Source of the DNA: an uncultured Clostridia bacterium | GTDB taxonomy: Bacteria; Bacillota; Clostridia; Christensenellales; Borkfalkiaceae | Length of the DNA stretch: 50,503 bases | Direction of reading: 5' to 3' | Assembly (NCBI GenBank): GCA_904374385.1 | Contig: CAJFGA010000004.1 | Coordinates: 1 to 50,503, forward strand | Shown here: positions 35,054 to 42,311 of the stretch, piece by piece | Layout of the letters: each line of letters starts with the position of its first letter | Position numbering within the stretch: position 1 is the first letter of the stretch | Made by a program: the position numbers and the translations under genes | The notes under the pieces: model-generated | What the model was told of the DNA's origin: nothing | Seen by the model: the letters and a program-made list of their open reading frames with translations, nothing else | Databases searched by the model: none

Positions 35054-35611
35054 ATGAGTTTGAAAAAGCGTATCAAGGTATCGCGCTTTATCCTCAGCTG
35101 CGTTTTTTTGACGGGTTATGCCGCCTATACGGTGTATGCCATCTATTACTATCGCAATTATGAGGACAGCCGCATCGGCACGATTCTGCTGTGCCTGATC
35201 GGCGCGGCGCTGGCGCTGAATATCGTCATCACGTTTGTGAGTTACCGCATCAACTTAATGGACAAACAGCGGCCGAAGATACACCGCTTTTTGAAGATGA
35301 CTAAGTACACCTTTCAATTGGTCGCTTCAGCCATTACGGTGTTCCTCGTCATTTCGACCGTTCAGAACACGAGTGTTTTTTCGCTGATCATGTCTTTTAT
35401 TTCTATCCCTTTTTTGCTGTGGAGTTTGTTTGTAAACGTATTGGCAGAGATCTTTGACAGGCTTTTCCGCGGATTCGGCAAGCGGGAATTTGTACGGCAG
35501 GAAGTGAAAAACGAAGAGGGCGAAACTGTGGATGTGCGCGCGCTGATCGTCAATTTGGACGCCGAGCAAAACGTGAAGATGCAGATGAACCCGAAAAAGA
35601 AAAAATTGTAA
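35054..35611 (+). CDS. Small integral membrane protein of unknown function
   Basis: 185 residues with four hydrophobic segments (about 10-33, 43-63, 87-106 and 112-133), then a basic, soluble C-terminal tail ending in PKKKKL. I do not recognise a family. The ATG used lies just past a promoter; a GTG 51 bases upstream would place the promoter inside the coding region. It is monocistronic and ends before a strong terminator. There is no contextual hint, since the flanking genes face other ways. Confidence 0.75.
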   Translation: MSLKKRIKVSRFILSCVFLTGYAAYTVYAIYYYRNYEDSRIGTILLCLIGAALALNIVITFVSYRINLMDKQRPKIHRFLKMTKYTFQLVASAITVFLVISTVQNTSVFSLIMSFISIPFLLWSLFVNVLAEIFDRLFRGFGKREFVRQEVKNEEGETVDVRALIVNLDAEQNVKMQMNPKKKKL

Positions 35612-35624
35612 ACGGATATTTTTT

Positions 35625-35659
35625 AAAAGCCGCCTTTCCGGAATGGAAAGGCGGCTTTT
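35625..35659 (+). terminator. Strong intrinsic terminator
   Basis: A perfect 15-bp stem (AAAAGCCGCCTTTCC, 35625-35639, with its complement 35645-35659), loop GGAAT, ending in TTTT. It also ends in T on the opposite strand and may act both ways. Confidence 0.88.
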
Positions 35660-35704
35660 GCGATGGGTTTAGCTTGGAGAAAATGCCCGTATATTCTGCT
35701 TTTG

Positions 35705-35985
35705 CCTTTCCCCTTTTATTTCTCCCCTCATCCGTCAGCTTGCGCTGACACCTTCCCCCTGAGGGGGAAGGCTGATGGAATAAATCCGATCGCTGAACTG
35801 CCGAGGGGGAAGGCTGATAAAAAATAGCCGACGGCTGAACCACCGAGGGGAAGGCTAAGAAAAATACATCCGACCGCTGAAGCACCGGGGGGAAGACTGA
35901 TAAAAAAATCTGACGGCAACTCTCTCAGGGGATGGCTTGTTTGATTACCTTTTTGCCTTCCCCCTGAGGGGGAAGGCTGATTTTA
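35705..35985. repeat. Palindromic repeat copies with a 42-bp tandem array
   Basis: Starts with a copy of the dispersed repeat (CTCATCCGTCAGCTTGCG and CTTCCCCCTGAGGGGGAAG). Four tandem units of exactly 42 bp follow (35761-35802, 35803-35844, 35845-35886, 35887-35928), each opening with G(A)GGGGGAAGGCTGAT or a variant and ending CTGAACCACC or similar. A last palindrome (CTTCCCCCTGAGGGGGAAG, about 35958-35976) closes the array. A minus-strand frame across it encodes a 14-residue repeat but has no start support; I treat the region as non-coding. Confidence 0.8.
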
Positions 35986-36149
35986 TTTAAAAAAAGAACA
36001 GCGGCATGCGGGGGACGCACACAGCCGTTCTCTCGTTATATGAAATTGGGGTAATGCTAAAATTCAAAAGCCTTTGCCTTTGTCAGCGGCACCCGCCCGC
36101 AAGCGGGCGCCGCAACATCTGCAATGCAGGCTAATTTTTTTGTAAGTGC
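35986..36149. other. Gene-free 3' region of the large lipoprotein gene
   Basis: Contains a compact hairpin CGCCCGC-AA-GCGGGCG (36094-36109), which may protect or end the minus-strand lipoprotein mRNA, although no T run follows it. Nothing else recognisable. Confidence 0.4.
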
Positions 36150-39100
36150 TTAGGCAGTAGCCCCGTCATTTGCATGAACGATATCATACCACTCTTCAAC
36201 AGTGGGCATATCATCGTTGTTGGTACGAGCGGGTTCACTATCACCAATCGTGGTGTAATAGTTATTACCGTTTCTGTAATCCTGCAACTGATAGATCACA
36301 TTGTTGAAAGTGCAGCCATTGACCGAATATTCGTTTGCTGCCTGGCCGATCGAAATCGCGCACCAGTTGTTTGCAAACGCCGTATTCGTGATGACCAAAT
36401 CGGAATCAGTCACAGCGGAACCGCCCAACTGCACGCCGAACAGGAAACCGTCGATTACGCAATTTTCAATCGTAAGCGTCAAGTTAGAAGTAACTTCGTT
36501 AGAAGCAATCGAAACGCCCATCTGAGCCGTCGTGTTTGCTTCCGTGTTTACGATCGTAAGGTTGCGCAGGGTAACAAAGCCATTGGAATAAGAAACGTGG
36601 CTGTTATTTGTACCGATATTGATGTAACCATTGATGATGGTAGAACCATCCTCAGCGCCGACGAGCGTGATATTTTTAAATCTGATAACAATATTCATGT
36701 TATACGTGCCGCCTGCAAGGTTGATCACCGTGCCGTCCTGTGCGGCTGCAATTGCAGCCGCCAGTTCAGTATCATTCGATACATTCACTGCAGGACGATT
36801 TGTAATCTGAGAAGTCAAAACAACAACCTGGTGGCAAACCGTGCATTCATAACCGGTGTAAGAAGTGGTAACACCATCTTCATCCGTAACGGTCCAGCTA
36901 AGAAGCCTATCGGTTCCTTCCACATATTCGCTGTGGGCTACCATTTCAACTACGTTTCCAAAGGTAAGGCTCAGCGTCTGCGTAGCATCTGCATCATTCG
37001 GGTTACCAATGTTCTGCACATAGTTGAAGGTGTATTCTTCATAGCCCTGGCGCGTGCACGTAGGATTGGAAATAAGAGCATACTCGCCTTCGCCGTCGTA
37101 ATTACTCTGTGTCAATGCAGGAATCACGATACCAGAAACAACGTCACCGCACTTCGTGCAACGCAGTTCAGCAGACCCGTTAGCCGCCGTGGTGGGCACG
37201 TCAATTACAACGATCTCATAGCTGTGACCAGTAGCCTGGATCACCTGATTGCCAACCTTCGTACCGCAAACTTCGCAGGTGAACTGCCCTTCGCCGTTTG
37301 TTGTACAAGTAGCCGGTGTGGTTACCTCCAAATCGCTGCCCGCAACGTGGCTTCTGCAAGTATCGACATATACCAGCTCGCCGCAATCAGCGCAGGTGAA
37401 GTAGCCTCTGCCAATCGCATTTGGAGCATCCGGGGCGCAACTAGAGGTATTGTCAGGGAATTCAGTAATACCCGCATACTTTGTGATATCGATCGCGCCG
37501 TTCTCTTCAAGCAACGTCGTGATATCCGTCTTGACACCATTAACTGTCAACGTATGATTGGGTTTAGCAAATTCGATCGTACCGGTTCTGTCTTCGTTAT
37601 TCTCATTCTTATAAGTATAAGTGATATGACCACCGGTACCTTCCGCTGCGCAAGACGCAGGAACAACTTCCGTAACGGTTGCAGAAATTTCTCTCTCATC
37701 CGTTGCGTCACAATTTGCGCAATCACCGTTCAACGTGCCTTCCAACGTATCGCCGACTTTAACCGTGTTAAGATCGATCTCTTCGCCGTTCGTCAGCGTG
37801 AAAGTATAAACAAAGCTATGACCGGTTGCAGGAATCACAACGTCAAGATCCGGCGTTCCGCAGACAATACAAGTACCGTGACCGCTACCGGCTTCTTCGC
37901 ATGTAGGCTTCACATCGATCGTCGTCGTGTCAGCATCAGGATCCACTTCATGGGCACGCATGGTGTCGACATAAACGAGGTCTTGGCAGATCGGGCACCG
38001 GTAATAGCCGCGGCCGGCTTCTACGCAAGTAGAAACATCATCCGGGAATTCCGTGATCAAAGTATTGCCTTCCGCATCCTTGATAACGTCAGGGTTATAG
38101 TAGTTGACGTTATCAATTTGACGGATCCAACCCCTTGTAAGCATCTGCGCAATGCCTGCTTCGTTCTGCAGCACGCCATTGAGGGTATGATGACCCTTAG
38201 CCATCGTGATCTGCGTCGTGACAGGATCGCCGCCAGCTGCCGGCGTATAGGTCACATCATAGACAAGCTCTTCAAGGCAGGTCGCATCTTCGGAACCTTC
38301 AGCAAGGTCAATCGAAACTTCCGTGATGTCATTTTCAATAACCTCGCTGTAGTTACATCCGGGTCTCTGGCAAACCTGCACCAAATCAAACTTAGGTGTG
38401 CTACCATCTGCCGCTACACCGTCTTCAACCAATTCGAGTTGCAGCTGATGCTCCAAAGCAGCGATCTCTTCTACCAACCTGTCGCCGCAGCTCGAGCAGA
38501 TAGAAACTCTCTGACCGGGTTCGGTACAAGTAGGCGCAACGTACTGAGATTCATCTTCCACATAATTGTGCGCACGGAAAGTATCAACGTAAACTTCCCA
38601 TTCACAGACAGGGCATACAAAGTAGCCACGGCCGTTCATTTCACCGCAATCAGGCGTCTGATCGGGGAACTCTGTAATCAGCTTGTCGCCATTTGCATCC
38701 AATACCTTATCAGGATTGAAGAGGTAGACACCTGCTTCCGTTTTATACACTGTACCGGACATATCCTCGCCCGATGTTGCCTGTGCATACCACTGATCGA
38801 GCGTCATACCGTTCAAAGTATGCTGACCGCCTTCAACAGGATCTTCAAACGTGAAGGAGGTAATGCGATCTTCATCCGTAAGCGTAATACCTTCTTCCGC
38901 GGCCTGTTCTACAATCAAAGCCCATTCCGCATCTGTAGGTACGAGCTCTTCAGGAATTGTATAGACATATGTGTCAGTTCCGGCAAGCGTGCAAACTTCG
39001 CGATCGGTGCTGAACTCATAATCCGTCCTATTCAACATAGGAAGAACTTCCGTCAAAACATGGCCGCAACCGCTGCAAACAGCCGTCATCGTACCCGTCT

Positions 39101-40322
39101 GCGTCGTTGTAGGAGGATTCTGCACTCTCCATTCATACGAATAGTGACCGCGCGCCTCTACATACTCGGTTCTGCTTTCATCAACGTCACCGCAACGTGA
39201 GCAGACATAAATAACCTGATGCCCAAAAGTGCAAGTAGGCTCATCGGGATTGATAACATCCTTCGCCTGGTAATCATGATCGAGCGGTTCAGGATGGTCG
39301 GGATCGATCTCTTTTTCTGCAACATAGCCGCATTTACAAGACTTTGTGATATAGCCGGGCTCTGTGCAAGTAGGAGCTACCGGAACGCCTTCCTCAAAAT
39401 TGTGGCGCGCTTCATCCCTTACAATCCAGGTCCAACCGCAATCAATACAAACGTCGAGATATACGCCGTTGGTAACCGTGTCGGTTGCCGCATTGTAAGT
39501 ATGCTCCTGCAAAACCCATGTATCAAGGTTCTCGTGCGCGCAAACCTCTTCCGTCAGCATAGGAAGAGCAATGCGATCGATATGAGGCACTTCTTCCGTG
39601 CTGTCGGTATAGGTGATTTCCCAATAATATGTACCGACTACGTCGAGGCCTTCTTCGGTGAAGTTATCGTCTTCCTGTACCTGCTTCAAGTCGATATTGG
39701 CAATGCCGACGCCGTTCGCACCGTCTTGGCCCTTAATGTTGAAAGTATAGGTCTGTTCGTTGCTGAGCGTGATCGTCAAATCGCCTGTTTCGGTATTGTA
39801 GTCAATGCTACTGATACCTACGCCCGTCGCGCCCGTTTCGCCCTTATCGCCGACAACAGTACCGGGCCTCAGCACAGTATCGTCCGTCAGCGTGATGACG
39901 AGTTCACCATTTTCATCAATGGTAATATCTTTAATGCCAACACCAGCTGCACCCGTATCGCCTTTGTCGCCCTTGATGGGACCGACAGTGACACCAGTGG
40001 TTTCATCAGCCGTATAGTATACGACCAAATTGCCGTTCTCATCGATTTCAACTTTCGCGATACCGTTACCGGTAGCACCCGTAGCGCCGTCATCACCGGG
40101 CGCACCGTTTTCGCCATCAGCGCCGACAACAAGACCGAGGTCTTGCTCTTCGCTGTCGCTCCAAGTGATAATCAAGTGCCCTGCGTCATTGATGGCTACG
40201 GAAGAAATGCTCCTTGCATCCCCCGAGCAGCCCACCAAGCCGATTGCCAGGCAGACCGTACATACAACGACGAGCAACAACATTATCAACTTGCCAAACT
40301 TTGTTTTCGCTTTTTGAAACAT
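36150..40322 (-). CDS. Large modular cysteine-rich surface lipoprotein
   Basis: 1390 residues, secreted (signal peptide, lipobox LVGC, Cys32). Residues about 40-225 alternate short beta-hairpins (IAKVEIDENGNLVVYY, IKDITIDENGELVITL) with collagen-like Gly-x-y runs (GDDGATGATG, GDKGDTGAAG, GDKGETGATG). A long region with twelve CxxC pairs follows, largely the Clostridia surface-repeat type (APTCTEPGYITKSCKCGY). Within it a unit with HTLNG or HTLTVNG, ITEFPD, GRGYF/Y, CxxC and VYVDTxRxH occurs three times (near 38.8-38.6, 38.2-37.9 and 37.6-37.3 kb). The C-terminus (about 1195-1345) is a right-handed beta-helix (NLAGGTYNMNIVIRFKNITL). Ribosome-binding site AAGGAGAG. A role in adhesion, metal binding or matrix formation is guesswork. 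It is monocistronic with a leader of about 210 nt. Confidence 0.85.
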   Translation of the reverse strand: MFQKAKTKFGKLIMLLLVVVCTVCLAIGLVGCSGDARSISSVAINDAGHLIITWSDSEEQDLGLVVGADGENGAPGDDGATGATGNGIAKVEIDENGNLVVYYTADETTGVTVGPIKGDKGDTGAAGVGIKDITIDENGELVITLTDDTVLRPGTVVGDKGETGATGVGISSIDYNTETGDLTITLSNEQTYTFNIKGQDGANGVGIANIDLKQVQEDDNFTEEGLDVVGTYYWEITYTDSTEEVPHIDRIALPMLTEEVCAHENLDTWVLQEHTYNAATDTVTNGVYLDVCIDCGWTWIVRDEARHNFEEGVPVAPTCTEPGYITKSCKCGYVAEKEIDPDHPEPLDHDYQAKDVINPDEPTCTFGHQVIYVCSRCGDVDESRTEYVEARGHYSYEWRVQNPPTTTQTGTMTAVCSGCGHVLTEVLPMLNRTDYEFSTDREVCTLAGTDTYVYTIPEELVPTDAEWALIVEQAAEEGITLTDEDRITSFTFEDPVEGGQHTLNGMTLDQWYAQATSGEDMSGTVYKTEAGVYLFNPDKVLDANGDKLITEFPDQTPDCGEMNGRGYFVCPVCEWEVYVDTFRAHNYVEDESQYVAPTCTEPGQRVSICSSCGDRLVEEIAALEHQLQLELVEDGVAADGSTPKFDLVQVCQRPGCNYSEVIENDITEVSIDLAEGSEDATCLEELVYDVTYTPAAGGDPVTTQITMAKGHHTLNGVLQNEAGIAQMLTRGWIRQIDNVNYYNPDVIKDAEGNTLITEFPDDVSTCVEAGRGYYRCPICQDLVYVDTMRAHEVDPDADTTTIDVKPTCEEAGSGHGTCIVCGTPDLDVVIPATGHSFVYTFTLTNGEEIDLNTVKVGDTLEGTLNGDCANCDATDEREISATVTEVVPASCAAEGTGGHITYTYKNENNEDRTGTIEFAKPNHTLTVNGVKTDITTLLEENGAIDITKYAGITEFPDNTSSCAPDAPNAIGRGYFTCADCGELVYVDTCRSHVAGSDLEVTTPATCTTNGEGQFTCEVCGTKVGNQVIQATGHSYEIVVIDVPTTAANGSAELRCTKCGDVVSGIVIPALTQSNYDGEGEYALISNPTCTRQGYEEYTFNYVQNIGNPNDADATQTLSLTFGNVVEMVAHSEYVEGTDRLLSWTVTDEDGVTTSYTGYECTVCHQVVVLTSQITNRPAVNVSNDTELAAAIAAAQDGTVINLAGGTYNMNIVIRFKNITLVGAEDGSTIINGYINIGTNNSHVSYSNGFVTLRNLTIVNTEANTTAQMGVSIASNEVTSNLTLTIENCVIDGFLFGVQLGGSAVTDSDLVITNTAFANNWCAISIGQAANEYSVNGCTFNNVIYQLQDYRNGNNYYTTIGDSEPARTNNDDMPTVEEWYDIVHANDGATA

Positions 40323-40536
40323 TGTTTACTCTCCTTAAAAATTTTTATAATTTTTTTGTTTCGAATGCTTTGGGTTTACTAAAACTAAAAATTTCATATA
40401 ACTAAAAAACTCATCCCGCTACTATTCTACCTCCTAACATTTAATTCCCGCCTGCGGTACGGGTATCCGCCGGCTGTACCGCCAAGCCAATTTATGCATA
40501 CATAGACGCAAAAATGACGGAATGACCCTTTTGTGT
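40323..40536 (-). other. Long leader of the large lipoprotein mRNA, structured
   Basis: From the predicted start near 40536 the leader is about 210 nt. It contains a stem GCGGTAC/GTACCGC (40454-40460 with 40476-40482) close to the 5' half, and a short reading frame behind an internal AGGAGG near 40430. No known riboswitch family was recognised. Confidence 0.4.
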
Positions 40537-40542
40537 AGAATC

Positions 40543-40571
40543 ATTTTACAACACTTCACAAACGGTGTCAA
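40543..40571 (-). promoter_or_regulatory. Promoter of the large lipoprotein gene
   Basis: Minus-strand TTGACA (40571-40566), 17 nt, TAAAAT (40548-40543). The surrounding 60 bp are very AT-rich. Confidence 0.7.
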
Positions 40572-40650
40572 CTGTTTTATCGAAAAAAATTGCACCAAAA
40601 TTATGACAATATAAATAATTATGCCGAATTTGGCATATACTGGCAGGAAG

Positions 40651-40767
40651 TTATCCACAAAAACGCGGCCGAATCTGCGCCGTTTGCCGCGGCGGCAGGC
40701 GCAAAAAAGGCATGCGGACGGGCGGCGACCGGCGCTTGCGGGCGGGTTATCCACAAAGTTGTCCACA
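40651..40767 (+). promoter_or_regulatory. Cluster of three DnaA boxes
   Basis: TTATCCACA at 40651-40659 and again at 40747-40755, both identical to the strongest DnaA box, plus TTGTCCACA (one mismatch) at 40759-40767, all in one orientation. The last two are spaced 12 bp start to start. An AT-rich stretch with TATAAATAATTATG lies just to the left (40560-40620). It is intergenic, between rpmA and the lipoprotein promoter. Confidence 0.65.
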
Positions 40768-40825
40768 TTGCGGACTGCGCCACGCCGCGCATGCGGAGGC
40801 GTGCGGGGGGTTACAGGGTGCAACA

Positions 40826-40854
40826 GCCGCCCGCGGCAAAATGCCGCGGGCGGC
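40826..40854 (-). terminator. Hairpin downstream of rpmA
   Basis: A perfect 12-bp stem (GCCGCCCGCGGC, 40826-40837, with 40843-40854) and a 5-nt loop. The following T content on the minus strand is weak, so termination is likely but not certain. Confidence 0.55.
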
Positions 40855-40907
40855 CGGATAAATAACATTTTTTACGGCGGGCGATCCGCCGCGGACGATG
40901 TTACAGG

Positions 40908-41183
40908 TTACTGCGCTTTGTAAACGCTGACCTGCTTTCTGTCTTTGCCCAAACGTTCGAAGCGGACGACGCCGTCGACCAAAGCAAAAAGGGTATCGTC
41001 TTTGCCGATGCCGACGTTGTTGCCCGGATGGAACTTGGTGCCGCGCTGGCGGACCAAAATATTGCCCGCGAGCACTTCCTGCCCGTCGGAACGCTTCACG
41101 CCGAGGCGCTTCGCCTCGCTGTCGCGGCCGTTGTGGGAGGAACCCGTTCCCTTTTTATGAGCAAACAAACTGATGAAAATCAT
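40908..41183 (-). CDS. rpmA: 50S ribosomal protein L27
   Basis: A component of the peptidyl-transferase side of the large subunit. 91 residues, with [24 protein letters not shown] and the [15 protein letters not shown] core. The protein starts MIFISLF before AHKKG. Firmicutes L27 has such a short hydrophobic extension, which the protease Prp removes in front of the Ala. AGGAGG lies eight bases before the ATG. It follows rplU in the same operon, separated by 111 bp without a gene, where Firmicutes normally carry prp. Confidence 0.97.
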   Translation of the reverse strand: MIFISLFAHKKGTGSSHNGRDSEAKRLGVKRSDGQEVLAGNILVRQRGTKFHPGNNVGIGKDDTLFALVDGVVRFERLGKDRKQVSVYKAQ

Positions 41184-41294
41184 TGTTTTTACCTCCTTTT
41201 TTGTTCGCGCGCTTTTGCGCGGCGGCTCCGCGCGATTTCTGCGCGACGCCTGCGTGCAATTTGCGCAAGGGCGCTGCAATCGGATTGCGGCGCG

Positions 41295-41600
41295 TTACAG
41301 CGTGATCTTTTCGATCTTGACTTGCGTGAAGGGCTGGCGATGGCCCTGTTTTTTACGCTCGTTCTTTTTCGCTTTGTACTTGAAGACGATGATCTTTTTG
41401 AACTTGTCCTGCGCTTCGACGGTGCCGCTGACTTTGGCGTTCGCAACTTCCGCGCCGCACTTGATGCCGTTTTCGTCGGCAAGCATCACGACGGGAAATT
41501 CGACGCTGTCGCCGACGTTTGCGCCGAGTTTTTCGAAACGAACGACGTCGCCTTCGGAAACTTTATACTGTTTGTTTCCGTTTTCGATGATAGCGTACAA
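41295..41600 (-). CDS. rplU: 50S ribosomal protein L21
   Basis: A 101-residue large-subunit protein that binds 23S rRNA. The sequence matches L21 from MYAIIENGNKQYKVSEGD to KKQGHRQPFTQVKIEKI. The start codon is TTG, eight bases after AGGAGG. It is the first gene of the rplU-rpmA operon, with a long structured leader. Confidence 0.97.
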   Translation of the reverse strand: MYAIIENGNKQYKVSEGDVVRFEKLGANVGDSVEFPVVMLADENGIKCGAEVANAKVSGTVEAQDKFKKIIVFKYKAKKNERKKQGHRQPFTQVKIEKITL

Positions 41601-41722
41601 AATTTTTACCTCCTCTAACCAGTCTCGCCGTATGCCAGGCGGCGCACAAAAAGCGCGCGCTTATAACAGCCCGCTCCGAGCGGCTCGGAGATTACTCTAC
41701 CATATGCGGGCGCAAAAGTCAA
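41601..41722 (-). promoter_or_regulatory. rplU promoter and structured leader
   Basis: Minus-strand TTGACT (41722-41717), 17 nt, TAGAGT (41699-41694); start near 41687. The leader of about 85 nt begins with the hairpin CTCCGAG-CCG-CTCGGAG (41690-41674) followed by GC-rich pairing segments before AGGAGG. Firmicutes rplU mRNAs carry an L21-type leader used for feedback control; this is a candidate by position and structure only. Confidence 0.5.
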
Positions 41723-41800
41723 GCAAAAAGAATGCCGCATAAAAATTTTTTTGCATAGCGCGGCATGTGTGCGCACATACTGAAAGAAAAGGAGGATTTT

Positions 41801-42244
41801 ATGGCGGATATCAAAAAGGACAGCGAGCTTTTGGCGGAGATCTACAGGAACACGCACTATGCGCTGCAGTCGATTTCTGACCTTCTGCCCGAAACGGAGG
41901 ACGAAACGATGCGCGAAGAACTGAAAAAGATGCACGACGGGTATGAACTGATCTCCGGCAAGGCGGCGCTTTTGGCAAAGGACGCGGGCCTGGAACTGAA
42001 AGAGCCGGGGCCCTTTAAAAAGGCGATGATGTGGGGGTCGATCAAGATGAACGCGATGAAAGACGGAAGCCGCGCGCACATTGCCGAGATGATGACGCAG
42101 GGCACTGTGATGGGGATCACCGCGCTGGCGCGCTCGATCGGCGATTGCGACGAAAACTGCGACCCGCAGATCAAAAAACTTGCCGAAGAGCTGCTGAAGA
42201 TGGAACAGGACTACGAAAAGAAAATGAAGACGTACCTCGCCTGA
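41801..42244 (+). CDS. Small all-helical protein of unknown function
   Basis: 147 residues, predicted to be four or five amphipathic helices, acidic, with no signal peptide or membrane span. It opens MADIKKDSELLAEIYRNTHYAL and has a conserved-looking MTQGTVMGITALARSIGDC near the C-terminus with three Cys-free helices before it. The size recalls ferritin-like DUF bundles, but no iron-binding ExxH pair is evident. AGGAGG precedes the ATG, and a strong terminator follows. It is monocistronic, between the rplU promoter and glmS. Confidence 0.75.
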   Translation: MADIKKDSELLAEIYRNTHYALQSISDLLPETEDETMREELKKMHDGYELISGKAALLAKDAGLELKEPGPFKKAMMWGSIKMNAMKDGSRAHIAEMMTQGTVMGITALARSIGDCDENCDPQIKKLAEELLKMEQDYEKKMKTYLA

Positions 42245-42265
42245 CGGAAACACGGCGGGCGCCGG

Positions 42266-42302
42266 GGGCAGGGCGTGCGGCATCGCACGCCCTGCCCTTT
42301 TT
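42266..42302 (+). terminator. Strong intrinsic terminator
   Basis: A perfect 14-bp stem (42266-42279 with 42284-42297), loop GCAT, then TTTTT. It ends the helical-protein transcript and lies just past the convergent glmS stop. Confidence 0.92.
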
Positions 42303-42311
42303 GCGGAGGAT

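Noticed and set aside
35550-35885. Minus-strand frame with 14-residue repeats
   Set aside because: Produced by the 42-bp tandem DNA repeat; no start signal, and the frame runs into the terminator and the opposite gene.
35761-35928. Possible CRISPR array
   Set aside because: The units are contiguous with no conserved repeat/unique spacer alternation, and no cas genes are present.
40560-40767. Chromosomal origin of replication
   Set aside because: DnaA boxes and an AT-rich stretch are present, but dnaA, dnaN, rnpA and rpmH are not nearby. Kept only as a DnaA-box cluster.
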